Below are positions 37,137 to 47,364 of a stretch of DNA of 64,000 bases, piece by piece. Where the stretch lies: positions 1-64,000 of the forward strand of contig CAWFGW010000001.1 in assembly GCA_963815495.1 (NCBI GenBank), read 5' to 3'. Each line of letters opens with the position of its first letter. The first letter of the stretch is position 1. Made by a program: the position numbers and the translations under genes. Source of the stretch: CAWFGW01 sp963815495. GTDB taxonomy: Bacteria > Bacteroidota > Bacteroidia > Cytophagales > JAAEPT01. Below the pieces are notes generated by a model. The model was not told where the DNA came from. It did no database searches and saw only the letters and a list, made by a program, of their open reading frames with translations.

Positions 37137-37871
37137 TCAATTCAAATATTTTTGAATCATGCCTTCGGTGTCTCCTTGCCCATTCATTTTACCTCGATCA
37201 ACCCACACTACCTTATTGCAAATTCGTTTAATTTCTCCTACAGAATGTGATACAAACAAAATAGTTGACCCACCTGCTCTAATTTCATCAATACGTTTAT
37301 TACATTTTTCTTTGAACTGTTGATCACCTACAGATAGCGCTTCATCAACGATTAAAATCTCTGGTTGTTTTGCTACTGCCATTGAAAACCCAAGTCTCGC
37401 TTTCATTCCTGAGGAGTATCTTTTCACTTGCATCTTTAACTCTTCGTCAGATAATTCACTAAAGGAAATGATGTCTGGAATTAATTCTTCAATTTCTTTT
37501 TTTCTCATTCCCATGAGTGAACAACCTATTTTCAGATTTTCGTATCCGGATAGTTCCGGCTCCAGTCCTACACCTATTGCTAGCATTGGAGCTACTTTTC
37601 CACGAACATCGATGGTGCCTTTTTCTACAGGGATAACCCCTGCAATTGCTTTTAAAAGGGTGCTTTTTCCACTTCCATTGCGACCGATAAAGCCGATACA
37701 GTCACCCCGGTTTATTTCAAACGAAATGTTGCTAAGGACAATTTTTTTTCGAAACAATTTTTTTGTTCCGAAGCTCAATAACCATTGTTTAAAAGAACTC
37801 ATTCCTTGATTATGGACATAGAAACTTACATCCACGTTATCTACTTTTATGATTACGTCTTTGTGGTCCAT
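37137..37871 (-). CDS. ABC transporter ATPase for polysaccharide export (Wzt/TagH/KpsT type)
   Basis: This 244-residue nucleotide-binding protein has Walker A GRNGSGKSTLLK near residue 63, the signature YSSGMKARLGFSMAVA near 152, Walker B ILIVDEALSV near 174, and the H-loop FVSHS. The long N-terminal strand region and MLAIGVGLEPELSGYENL are typical of O-antigen and teichoic-acid exporters. It lacks the C-terminal carbohydrate-binding domain of long Wzt proteins. The start ATG overlaps the permease stop by one base (TAATG), so the two subunits are coupled. Confidence 0.93.
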   Translation of the reverse strand: MDHKDVIIKVDNVDVSFYVHNQGMSSFKQWLLSFGTKKLFRKKIVLSNISFEINRGDCIGFIGRNGSGKSTLLKAIAGVIPVEKGTIDVRGKVAPMLAIGVGLEPELSGYENLKIGCSLMGMRKKEIEELIPDIISFSELSDEELKMQVKRYSSGMKARLGFSMAVAKQPEILIVDEALSVGDQQFKEKCNKRIDEIRAGGSTILFVSHSVGEIKRICNKVVWVDRGKMNGQGDTEGMIQKYLN

Positions 37872-38635
37872 TAATAATGAGAATAAAAGCCTTTTTCTAA
37901 ATTGCTAAATAATTTGGACCCTAAGAATAAGGTCAATAATCCGATTATGGAAATTTTTAAAACATCAAGCCAACCCATCCACTCTCCAAAGTAAAGCGCA
38001 GAACGAAATGCTTTTAAAAATTGAAATATCGGATTGAACTCCATAACGAGTTGCAACTTTGGAGGAAGTAAATCGACCATGTATACAATGGGAGTAAAGT
38101 AAAATAATGCTGGGATTATTGTAGTATAAAGTAACCCCACATCTCTGAAATATACATTTAATGAACATAAAATCATCCCAAAACCCAAAGTAAAACAACA
38201 ATACAATATTAATATTGGAATGAATTGCAGCGAAGCGAAAGAAGGATTAAATCCAAAAAAAAGCATTAAAACAAAAAAGGGGATGAATGATAAAATCAAA
38301 TTAACTAATGATGAGACCAAAGCGGAAACTGGGAAAATAAGTGCAGGAACATTAATTGATTTTAATACACCAGCACTTGAAATAACAGAAACCATAATCT
38401 GATTGGATGTGGTGTTAAAAAAATTCCAAAAGATTAAACCTGTTAGTGCATACAAAGCATAATTTTCTATTTCGGGAAATCGGCTACTAAAAATAGTTAC
38501 GAAAATCAACAAATAGACTAATGGGGTAATTAAGCTCCATAGGTAACCTAGGGCTGAATTTTTATATCGAATTTTAACATTTCTTACTGCTAAAATCCAA
38601 ATCAAAGAAATCTTATCTTTTACCTCGTTCGTCAT
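37871..38635 (-). CDS. ABC transporter permease for polysaccharide export (Wzm/TagG type)
   Basis: This 254-residue membrane protein has about six hydrophobic segments. It carries the ABC-2 family N-terminal segment LIWILAVRNVKIRYKNSALG, then YLWSLITPLVYLLIF, and YFRDVGLLYTTIIPALFYFTPIVYMVDLLP near 165-194. With the ATPase it exports a lipid-linked glycan across the inner membrane. A -7 element lies 20 bp upstream. It is the first gene of the exporter/transferase operon. Confidence 0.93.
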   Translation of the reverse strand: MTNEVKDKISLIWILAVRNVKIRYKNSALGYLWSLITPLVYLLIFVTIFSSRFPEIENYALYALTGLIFWNFFNTTSNQIMVSVISSAGVLKSINVPALIFPVSALVSSLVNLILSFIPFFVLMLFFGFNPSFASLQFIPILILYCCFTLGFGMILCSLNVYFRDVGLLYTTIIPALFYFTPIVYMVDLLPPKLQLVMEFNPIFQFLKAFRSALYFGEWMGWLDVLKISIIGLLTLFLGSKLFSNLEKGFYSHY

Positions 38636-38654
38636 TTGATTAGTTTGAAAAGCT

Positions 38655-38662
38655 CAAAGGTA
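38655..38662 (-). promoter_or_regulatory. -7 promoter element of the exporter operon
   Basis: Minus-strand TACCTTTG matches TAnnTTTG and lies 19 bases before the permease ATG. No clear -33 TTTG was seen. Confidence 0.5.
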
Positions 38663-38866
38663 AACCTATTGGCAGAATTAAAAAATTATAAATAATTCAT
38701 TCTGGAGTTAAACACAAATCAGATTAATCACTACTGTAATGATTAAAATTTAAATGAAACATTACTAAGCAACTCATATCCAAATAGGTATATAGCAGTA
38801 AGCTCATTATCTATAGTTTTGGAAAAATTTATTGTTAATTAAAGACTTCAAAATATCTTCTATCAA

Positions 38867-38874
38867 TATCTTTG
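38867..38874 (+). promoter_or_regulatory. -7 promoter element upstream of the ATP-grasp pseudogene
   Basis: TATCTTTG matches TAnnTTTG and lies 27 bases before the ATG at 38902. It argues that the true gene start is this upstream ATG, before the internal stop. Confidence 0.45.
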
Positions 38875-38901
38875 TAAGTAAACTTATTACCATATCATAA
38901 A

Positions 38902-39723
38902 ATGAAATACAAAATATTCATTTCTGATAAGCAAGACTGGAGAGAAAAATTAGAAAACAGAATCGATCTTGATTGATATGAAATTTCTTTCGGAAAAATA
39001 AAGGAGCTTACCAATATCCAGGATTTTGATGTAGTCATACCTCTTTTCGAAGAAGAGACCATATTTTTGAATCAATTTTATGCCAAGCATAATGGAATTC
39101 AGTTTTTACTACCTCAAACAGATATCGTAAAAGTCTGCGAAGACAAAGAAAATTTTGACCGATTCATGATTAACAATGAATTTGGGAGTTTAACACCAAA
39201 AGTATCCTCTCATTTACCTCTACCATTTATTTTAAAAAAGAGAATGGACAAAAGTGGAATCAATGCTTTTATTATAAGATCTGATGAGGACTTGGCCAAG
39301 TACGAAGAACAACTGAAATCTGAAGAGTTTATAAAACAAGAGTACTTTGCTGGAAAAGAAGAATATACAACTCATTTTTTATGTGTGAATGGAAAAATAG
39401 TTTACTCATACAGTTTGAAATTTGTGTTTAAAAGCGATTTTTTTGTTAAAGGGCTACAGTCTCCACCGTTTAAAACAGCAACTATCTCAGAGTGCAAAAC
39501 GGATTATATAGAGTTATACGAACAAATTTTAACAAAACTTAATTATTCTGGTGTTGGCTGTCTCAACTTTAAAATTAGTGAAGGAATACCGAAAATTTTT
39601 GAAATTAATCCTAGGGCAGGTGGATCATTACCCCTTGATATTAACAACTTTTTGACTCAATATATCAAACTGTTAAATACCCCTTTCAAAAAAAAAATGA
39701 AACGATTTTTTCAATTTCCATAA
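38902..39723 (+). pseudogene. ATP-grasp protein interrupted by an in-frame TGA
   Basis: The frame from ATG 38902 encodes MKYKIFISDKQDWREKLENR, then IDLD, a TGA at 38974-38976, and continues YEISFGKIKELTNIQDFDVV into the rest of an ATP-grasp domain. That domain holds the nucleotide-binding lysine region PFILKKRMDKSG, the hinge FIKQEYFAGKEEY, and the metal/phosphate segment NFKISEGIPKIFEINPRAGG. The whole is 274 codons, close to a complete small ATP-grasp ligase. A single change (TGG to TGA) would explain the stop. The part from ATG 39067 keeps most of the ATP-grasp domain but lacks the pre-ATP-grasp start. The substrate is unknown; neighbours suggest cell-surface or secondary metabolism. Confidence 0.8.
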
Positions 39724-40167
39724 AACATTCAAACTCTATATATCTACAATATTAGATTTTAATCCTTCAGACTAATCTAAATGAGTTTTATTGCTTCGAG
39801 CGAAAAGTTATGAATACTGCAATAAGAGCTATATTCGCTAAAGAGTACAACTAACATCCATTTCATACACTTCGAAAGAAAGTTGTATTAGCCCAATAGA
39901 TCCGAGGACAGTAAAAAAAATAGCATTTTAATCATTTTTTTCTCATGTATTATTGTGTGATCTATATTACTTTTTTTACTGATTCAAATGTTTTAATATG
40001 TAATCTGGAAAAGCTTTGTTTAATTGTTGTGACAAATATGAGCTTTAGTTTAGTCGTGTAATAATTTAGTGAATAGTGTTTAAAATCCATTTGAGCATAG
40101 TTTGATGGTTTTTTTTTTATATAAAAGCTATCTACTTTGGCTGCAAAATTTAAACTTTCAACTAATC
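39724..40167. other. Intergenic region, no gene recognised
   Basis: AT-rich sequence with several T runs (39936-39943, 40110-40119) and no open frame with a recognisable product. An in-frame ATG at 40102 would only prepend a non-signal extension to the next gene, so I start that gene at 40168. Confidence 0.5.
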
Positions 40168-41133
40168 ATGAAATCAAAAATCTGCCTTTCAATCCTTTTT
40201 GTAACGATAAGTTTTTATGCTTTTACACAAAATATAATAGCTCCATTTTCATTGAGCGATCAATTTCATTTTTACAACGGAAGTGCTCCAGAGACAAATT
40301 GGACTAGAGGGGTGATCGCAAATAACTTAAACTGGAACAATACCACCAAGCGTTGGGAAAGACCTACCACTCACCTTGATTTTTCAATGATACGATTTTC
40401 TAATGGTAAACTTAGTTTTGTGCAAGGGATTGACTGGTCAGGCAATCTTACTTCATTTACAACTCAAGAAATTGAAGAGGATTGGACGAGGTTAACCATA
40501 GCTCATAATGGAAATGTTGGGGTTGGGGTAAATGTTCCTGATGCTAAACTACATGTGGGGGGTGAGATTTGGTCAAATGAAGGGCTGAAACTTTTTAAAA
40601 ATAATAATACGATTGACGCTAGGTTTGGATACGAAGGTAATGGTGGTTATATGTTCATGTAATACGGTGGCGGTGGGGTAGGTGCATATATTGATTTGAA
40701 AATAGATAAAGATACTGATTACGATGCTCGAATATTAGTCAATAACGACTACTTCAATCTTCAGGGACTTCCGGTTCTTATTAGAACATCAAAATATACT
40801 CCCATATCACAGGGGTATGCTCTTAGTGTATTAGGGAAAATCCGCGCCCACGAAATAAAAGTCTACACCGGCTGGGCCGATTATGTTTTTGCAGACAACT
40901 ATGAATTGTTAACCCTAGAAGAAACAGAAGCTTACATCAACGAAAACAAACACTTGCCAGGCATTCCTTCGGCCAAAGAAGTAGAGGCAAACGAAGGTGT
41001 GAATGTAGGGGAAATGCAAAAACTCCAAATGGCTAAAATTGAAGAGCTCACACTGTACATGATAGCCATGAAAAAAGAGTTAGAAAAGCTAAAGGAGGAA
41101 AACGAGCAACTGAAGGCTGCTATCATTAAATAA
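40168..41133 (+). pseudogene. Tail-fibre-like secreted protein interrupted by an in-frame TAA
   Basis: ATG 40168 gives a signal peptide (MKSKICLSILFVTISFYAF, cleaved near TQN). Then comes an N-terminal region with NGNVGVGVNVPDAKLHVGG, the pattern of Bacteroidota phage-tail-collar/fibre-like proteins. A TAA stop lies at 40660-40662 after GGYMFM, and the same frame continues YGGGGVGAYIDLKI to the end. The C-terminus has WADYVFADNYELLTLEE, then NKHLPGIPSAKEV and NVGEMQKLQMAKIEEL, and ends in a coiled coil, as in intact members of the family. One base (CAA to TAA) would restore a 321-residue protein. Such proteins often precede RHS genes in this phylum; here the RHS gene starts 18 bp downstream. 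Confidence 0.82.
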
Positions 41134-41151
41134 GCACTAATTTTTTTACTC

Positions 41152-44100
41152 ATGAAAAATCCAATGAAAGCTTATTCCTCTATAGTCTTCGTTTTATTAG
41201 TTGTTCAGTTAGGCTACGCACAAACAACGATCAACTTAAGCAGCTCTGATGGTGGACTAAAAAACTATACTGCAGACGAAGTGGTTTCACTTTTACCAGA
41301 TTATCATTTCGTAGGAAACTCAAGCAGCCAACAAATGACTGCAAAAACTAGAGGGCCAGTGTTTGAAAATTCGGGTAGTCAAAACATGTTTAGCCAACAG
41401 GAGTTTGATAATAAAACTATCAATACAAACTTAGCAGTGGGTACAGTTGCGGGTGCACCTTCAGTTTCTTCAACAGGGGCAGCAACCTATGCAATTCCTA
41501 TCAAAATAGGTAAAGGAACAGGTGGAATGGAGCCATCGGTTTCTGTAGTTTACAACAGCCAGTCGGGTGATGGTTTATTAGGCAAAGGTTGGAACTTGGC
41601 AGGCTTGTCTATGATTTCAAGAGTGCCAAATACGATTTATCATAATGGTAAAGTGCGCGGTGTTAATTTAGATGATAAAGACAATTATGCCATTGATGGT
41701 AATCGCCTTATAAAAAATCCAGGTCAAGAATTTGTTGCTAATCCAACCTATGCTACAGAATCAGAAACTTTTATGCAAATTACAGCAAAAGGGAGACAAG
41801 GATATGGTCCAGAATGGTTTGAAGTGAAAACCAAAGAAGGGTTATTGCTAGAATTTGGGAGAACCAGTGATTCGAAATTAACAGGGTATAATAATGTGGC
41901 TATTTTTTGGCGTGTAAATAAAGTAACTGACTCCAATGGTAACTACATGGTGTTTGAATATACCAACGGGGGAAGGGACTCACGCATATCAAAGATTAAA
42001 TACACGGGAAATACAACCATCTTAAGCCCTTATAATGAAGTACAGTTTTTTTATAAAGAGCGTCAAGACAAAAACACCGTATTTATAGCTGGATATGAAA
42101 TGAATTCGAATTATTTATTAGAACGGATAAATACTTTTTCTGCGGGACATTTAGTGCGATCGTATACATTTAAATACGGGTTTAACATAGCCAGCTATTT
42201 AACTGAAGTAAAAGAAAGTGTAGCTAGTGGTGAGGAGTTAAATTCTACTATTTTTCAGTATGGAGATATTGGTTCAAAACTAACCTCAAACACTCTTTCG
42301 TCATGGATTGTGAATAGAGAAGGACAATTAATTCCTGGTGATTTTAATGGTGATGGAAGAAAAGATATTCTAAAAGCATTTTCGAGATTAGATGAAAGGA
42401 ATATACGCTATCATACAGACTATCAGATTTTTTATAGAGATAATGATGATTATTTTTATCCAGGTTTTGGAGAAGACCTACCTCAAGGTTCGTCAATTGT
42501 AGATTCTAAACCATTTCCTAATGGAGCAACTTTTATACCTTCAGATTACAATGGGGATGGGATTGATGACTTTTTATTATCAGTAACCAAGTATGATGGT
42601 TATAATCTAAGTTTAGATAGATCTATTATATATTTTGGTAGCAAAGAAGGCAGCTTTTCTAAAGTGAGTTACGATAGCCCAGGTAATTACTCTAGAATTA
42701 GTGAGAAAGGACATTTTTTATTTCCTGGTGATTATGATGGAGATGGTGCTACTGATTTTTTGACAATTCTTAGTAATGGATCTATATTTAAAGCTTTTAT
42801 AACTTTCCCCAGAAAATCAACAAGTCCAAAAGAAGTCCATACAGGAATAAATTTTACTCATCTAAATTTTAATTTTGATGCAAAAAGTGATGAAATAAAA
42901 GTAATAGATCACAATGGAGATGGGAAAAGCGACTTATTAATTGTAGATGGAGGAGTATCTAGGATTTATACATTTGAAAAATCTGAAATAAATGGATATG
43001 AATTTGAAACATGGGGTATTTATGGAGGTGGTTACCCAACAAAATGGCATAAAACCTATGTAGGTGATTTCAATGGAGATGGGAAAACAGATTTATTGAA
43101 CTCTGCTGGAAATTTTTCTTCATGGAGTGTTTCTTTATCAAACGGTTATAATTATCCCTTATCAATTCCAGTTAACCTTGCTAAACAGTATGATATATCA
43201 AGAGATGATCTATATGTTGGCGATTTTAATGGCGATGGAAAAAGTGATGTTATGCATACTCATGACAATTCTGGAACTGCTTTTTATGATATGTATTATT
43301 CCACTGGGAAAAATTTTGTGTTCGAAAGATTGACTAGGAGTGGCCATCATTTACCCGCAAGAATGATTTTAGGAGACTTCTATGCAGATGGTACAACTGA
43401 TGCTATTGAGTGGGCAGTGAATACATCGCGATCAAGTATGCATGAATTTAATAGAGATAACCATAGCAATTACTTAACGGCAATCAAGGATGGTTTTGGG
43501 AATATCAACAAGTTCAACTACACTTTTTTATCTAGATCATATAAATATAACAAAGGAACTACTGCTAATTATCCACATGCAGATTTTGAAAAACCATTAC
43601 CAATTGTATTAACTTCTGAATCAACAGATGGTATTGGAGGAAAGACTAGTTTTTTATATGATTTTGACGAGGGAATAATTAACAAGGAAGGAAAAGGCTT
43701 CCTAGGTTTTAAAAAAACAGTTACAACCGATTATACTCAAGATATTAAGTCAAGTACTGAAAATGAACTTAATACTACCTATGCGACCTTAGTACCAACT
43801 AAACAGGAAACGCGACTACAATCAAATAATAATTTAATTTATGAATCACCAACAAATTATGAGGTAATACCACTCGGTGTTAAACGGTATTGGACAAGGA
43901 TGAAAGCTACCAGAGCAACATACCTTTTAACTAATAGTACTACGAGGACATTTTTAACCTATGATATTCATGGAAATATAACTAATTCTATAGTGATGAC
44001 TGGTGATGAAACCATTACGACAACCAATGAATACATTCAATATGGTCCATGGATAGCCTCTTTGTTAACGAAACAAACTGTGACAGCAGAGAGAGGTACT

Positions 44101-47100
44101 GAGCCAGCATATACCCGGGTAATTGAGCACCAATACGATACGAAGGGAAATATGACGGGAATCATCACGGATCCAGGGACTGCAAAAGTAGTTTCAAAAA
44201 CCTATGCTTATGATGGTTATGGAAATATTGTAGAAGAGCAAATACTTCCAGCTGGTTTGCCCGTCATTGAAACAACATATGAGTATGATCCACGTGGTCG
44301 TCATCAAATAAAAGTGACCAATCCACTCAACCAAATCACTGAAGCCGTGTTTGATGAGCGCTGGTCTAAACCTACCCGCACAACGGGTGTGGATGGTTTT
44401 TTTAACTACTTCGTCTATGATAATTTTGGCAGGCTCGAAGAAACGAAAGACCGCAAAGACCTTCGCGTGAAAACAAAGTACTATTGGGATTTAAGTACGA
44501 ATGGCAGCGGTGTTAAAAACCCAACCACGACTACATATCGGGTTGAAAAACAGGTGGAAGGTGCTCCAAAACAAATCACCTGGTTTGATGCCCAAGGTAG
44601 AGAAGTGAAATCGAGTGTGGAAGGACTAGAGCAAACGAGTTATGTCGTCTCTAAATATAACAGTAAAGGGCAGTTGATTTCCACTACGGAACCATTTTTT
44701 CAAGGAGCAACAACCGTGCAGACCAGTCACTCAGAATATGATGCCTATGGGCGAGTTGTTAAAACGTATACAGGCGATTTAGAAAATTTAATTAGCTACC
44801 AAACCGTAAGTGGTGGTGGACATAAAATTACGACTACATCACCTTCTCCTAGTGGAGTGGGTACAACTGTAAAGTCACGTAGGCTAGATGCAACGGGGAA
44901 AGTAGTTGAAGCAACCGATGCTGGTGGTACATTGGTGTACAAATATTACTCTGATGGCAATCAAAAATCGGTCGTGCGGAGTAATGTCACGTTAGCATTC
45001 ATGGAGTATGACCTCTATGGCAACCAAACCAAATTAATTGATGCCAATGCAGGCACTACCTTGTACGATTATGATGCTTTGGGTCAATTGATTTATCAAG
45101 TAGATGCCAACAATAACACGCACACCATGACCTACGATATCATGGGAAGGATACTCACACGAGTAGGGCCGGAAGGCTTAACGGAATATAGCTATAACAC
45201 CTCTGGCAATGGTATTAATTCCTTAAAAGAAGTGAAAGGGTTTAACGGGGTGCAAGAAAACTATACGTATGATTCATATCACCGCTTGATTGAAAAGAAA
45301 GAAAAAATTGATCAGCAGACGTACACAACTTCTTTTGAATATGACCGCCTGGATCAATTGACAAAAACCACCTACCCTTCGGGATATTCGACCAAAAAGG
45401 TGTATGACTTAAAAGGTTACCTCGTAGCCGTAACGGATGGAGGGGGTAATCCCATCTATGAATTGCCTGAAAGAAATGCAAGCGGTCAGCTGACTTCGTA
45501 CCGTTTAGGTAATGGCATCATCACACAAAAAGAATACGACAGCTATGGACGATTAACCAATATTTATGCAGGCACCCTATTTTCGCAGCAGTTGACTTAC
45601 CAGCAAAATACGTCTGCAATTACTGCTATGATAGATAATAACAGACAACTGTCTGACCGTTTTCAATATGATAATTTGAATCGTTTGCACACGTTTGATT
45701 TGGTAGATGAGGTGACACAAACTGCAGTGACTCAATCAGTGGTTGATTATAGCGGGAACGGAAATATCAGTCAGAAGAGTGGTGTGGGCAACTACAGTTA
45801 TAATCCTTCCAAACCTAATGCAATGGTTGGGTTGAGCAATAATTATGGTACTACTATTAGTCCAAGTGAACAAAACATTACCTACACAACTTTTGATAGA
45901 ACGGCAAGCATTAGTGAAGGCGATATCAGTTTAAACTTTACTTACGATGCGAATTACGACCGTAAGAAAACCGAACTCTACACCAATGGACAGCTCACCC
46001 GTACGCGCTTATATTTAGGCATGTATGAAAAAACTACAGCAGGCAATACCACCACGGAAGTACACTACATAGCAGGTGGTGATGGTGTTTGTGCCATGCA
46101 TGTCATAGAAAATGGCGTAGGACAAACCTATTATGTTTATCAAGACCACTTGGGGTCTTACAAAACCATTACCGATGCAAACGGGGTGTCTGTCGCAGAA
46201 CAAAACTTCGATGCCTGGGGCAGAGCACGTGACCCTGAAACATGGGCTTACAATGTGACTACACCAAGGCCAAGTTGGCTCTATCGAGGTTACACAGGCC
46301 ATGAAATGTTACCTGAGTTTGGGTTAATTAACATGAACAACCGCATCTACGACCCGGTATTAGGACGCATGTTAGCGGTAGACAATTTTGTGCAAGACCC
46401 TTACAGCACGCAAAGCTATAACCGCTATAGTTATGTGATGAATAACCCGTTGAGTTATGTGGATCCTAGTGGGGAGGAGCCTGTAACAGCAGCAATTTTA
46501 ATTGGAGCAGCAATTGGAGCATACATGGGAGGAACACAAGCAAATGGAACATTAAATTTCACTAAATGGGAGAATAATAGCAGAACTTGGGGCTGGATGG
46601 CTGGAGGAGCATTAGTAGGTGGGGCTTCTGGTGGTCTTGGTGGCTTAGTAGCTTCATCAGGAATACCTCTTGCTAACACTACCGCAATAATGAGTAGTTC
46701 TTTTGTGAATAGTGTAGGAACACATCTTTACACAGGGGGTAGCACTTCTGTTGGGGTAAGCTTTGGATTTGCTTCTTATAATTTTCAAGATGGATGGGGT
46801 TATATAGGAAAAGGTGGCAATAGTGGTTGGCAGAATTTTGGGTATACTATGGGAGCTATGGCCAATCTTGCTGATATCAATCAAGTAATTAATTCTACAA
46901 AAGCAACATTATATACAGAAAAAGGAGATGCGATATCTCACTCAGCGATAGTGGATGATAACGGCCATACAATGCTATCTTTTGGACCGGATGATAATAA
47001 AATTGGAGGAGGGGGCATGAAAGATCAATTGGTATCCTCTAAACCTATCTTGAGGAATGTTGGAACCTACAAAAAGTTTGGGGTTGCATATAGAAAGAGC

Positions 47101-47358
47101 ACTTCAAACTATAGTGTTTACCGAGATCTACCAGTAAAATTAACCCTTAATAAATATTCAGTTGGTTTAGTCAGTGAGTTAGGAAAAATTTTACCTTATC
47201 AGGGCGCAACGACAAACTGTGTAAATATGGCGTCTTTATCCCTTTGGTTAAATGGAATACCTAATATTGGAATACATCCATATTTTTTATATGCTTCTAC
47301 GTGGGCATATTCAAATGGTGCTAGGCTTGATTTGTTCTCTCATTATTTTAATCAATAA
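41152..47358 (+). CDS. Giant secreted RHS-repeat polymorphic toxin
   Basis: The 2068-residue protein has a signal peptide (cleaved near LGYAQ). A SpvB-type N-terminal domain (about 95-290) contains ATYAIPIKIGKGTGGMEPSV and GDGLLGKGWNLAGLS. FG-GAP/VCBS calcium-type repeats with cores like GDFNGDGRKDI and GDYDGDGATDF lie at about 395-760. RHS/YD repeats follow (YDPRGRHQIKV, YDALGQLIYQVD, about 1000-1700). The RHS core ends with YYVYQDHLGSYKTITD, LYRGYTGHEMLPEFGLINMN, NRIYDPVLGRML and YVDPSG (1770-1774). The variable tip (1775-2068) begins with a glycine-rich hydrophobic region. It ends with a possible His/Cys hydrolase: H1930 in SHSAIVDDNGH and C2023 in TTNCVNMASL. In such systems the shell encloses the toxin tip. 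No T9SS sorting domain is present on the protein itself. Confidence 0.93.
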   Translation: MKNPMKAYSSIVFVLLVVQLGYAQTTINLSSSDGGLKNYTADEVVSLLPDYHFVGNSSSQQMTAKTRGPVFENSGSQNMFSQQEFDNKTINTNLAVGTVAGAPSVSSTGAATYAIPIKIGKGTGGMEPSVSVVYNSQSGDGLLGKGWNLAGLSMISRVPNTIYHNGKVRGVNLDDKDNYAIDGNRLIKNPGQEFVANPTYATESETFMQITAKGRQGYGPEWFEVKTKEGLLLEFGRTSDSKLTGYNNVAIFWRVNKVTDSNGNYMVFEYTNGGRDSRISKIKYTGNTTILSPYNEVQFFYKERQDKNTVFIAGYEMNSNYLLERINTFSAGHLVRSYTFKYGFNIASYLTEVKESVASGEELNSTIFQYGDIGSKLTSNTLSSWIVNREGQLIPGDFNGDGRKDILKAFSRLDERNIRYHTDYQIFYRDNDDYFYPGFGEDLPQGSSIVDSKPFPNGATFIPSDYNGDGIDDFLLSVTKYDGYNLSLDRSIIYFGSKEGSFSKVSYDSPGNYSRISEKGHFLFPGDYDGDGATDFLTILSNGSIFKAFITFPRKSTSPKEVHTGINFTHLNFNFDAKSDEIKVIDHNGDGKSDLLIVDGGVSRIYTFEKSEINGYEFETWGIYGGGYPTKWHKTYVGDFNGDGKTDLLNSAGNFSSWSVSLSNGYNYPLSIPVNLAKQYDISRDDLYVGDFNGDGKSDVMHTHDNSGTAFYDMYYSTGKNFVFERLTRSGHHLPARMILGDFYADGTTDAIEWAVNTSRSSMHEFNRDNHSNYLTAIKDGFGNINKFNYTFLSRSYKYNKGTTANYPHADFEKPLPIVLTSESTDGIGGKTSFLYDFDEGIINKEGKGFLGFKKTVTTDYTQDIKSSTENELNTTYATLVPTKQETRLQSNNNLIYESPTNYEVIPLGVKRYWTRMKATRATYLLTNSTTRTFLTYDIHGNITNSIVMTGDETITTTNEYIQYGPWIASLLTKQTVTAERGTEPAYTRVIEHQYDTKGNMTGIITDPGTAKVVSKTYAYDGYGNIVEEQILPAGLPVIETTYEYDPRGRHQIKVTNPLNQITEAVFDERWSKPTRTTGVDGFFNYFVYDNFGRLEETKDRKDLRVKTKYYWDLSTNGSGVKNPTTTTYRVEKQVEGAPKQITWFDAQGREVKSSVEGLEQTSYVVSKYNSKGQLISTTEPFFQGATTVQTSHSEYDAYGRVVKTYTGDLENLISYQTVSGGGHKITTTSPSPSGVGTTVKSRRLDATGKVVEATDAGGTLVYKYYSDGNQKSVVRSNVTLAFMEYDLYGNQTKLIDANAGTTLYDYDALGQLIYQVDANNNTHTMTYDIMGRILTRVGPEGLTEYSYNTSGNGINSLKEVKGFNGVQENYTYDSYHRLIEKKEKIDQQTYTTSFEYDRLDQLTKTTYPSGYSTKKVYDLKGYLVAVTDGGGNPIYELPERNASGQLTSYRLGNGIITQKEYDSYGRLTNIYAGTLFSQQLTYQQNTSAITAMIDNNRQLSDRFQYDNLNRLHTFDLVDEVTQTAVTQSVVDYSGNGNISQKSGVGNYSYNPSKPNAMVGLSNNYGTTISPSEQNITYTTFDRTASISEGDISLNFTYDANYDRKKTELYTNGQLTRTRLYLGMYEKTTAGNTTTEVHYIAGGDGVCAMHVIENGVGQTYYVYQDHLGSYKTITDANGVSVAEQNFDAWGRARDPETWAYNVTTPRPSWLYRGYTGHEMLPEFGLINMNNRIYDPVLGRMLAVDNFVQDPYSTQSYNRYSYVMNNPLSYVDPSGEEPVTAAILIGAAIGAYMGGTQANGTLNFTKWENNSRTWGWMAGGALVGGASGGLGGLVASSGIPLANTTAIMSSSFVNSVGTHLYTGGSTSVGVSFGFASYNFQDGWGYIGKGGNSGWQNFGYTMGAMANLADINQVINSTKATLYTEKGDAISHSAIVDDNGHTMLSFGPDDNKIGGGGMKDQLVSSKPILRNVGTYKKFGVAYRKSTSNYSVYRDLPVKLTLNKYSVGLVSELGKILPYQGATTNCVNMASLSLWLNGIPNIGIHPYFLYASTWAYSNGARLDLFSHYFNQ

Positions 47359-47364
47359 TAATCA

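Noticed and set aside
38974..38976. Reading UGA as an amino acid (recoding or selenocysteine) in the ATP-grasp gene
   Set aside because: TGA serves as a normal stop for other genes here (for example arsS), and no hairpin of SECIS type was noted after the codon.
46480..46700. Hydrophobic glycine-rich segment of the RHS tip as a separate membrane protein
   Set aside because: It is in frame with the RHS core immediately after YVDPSG and has no independent start; similar pretoxin segments are common.
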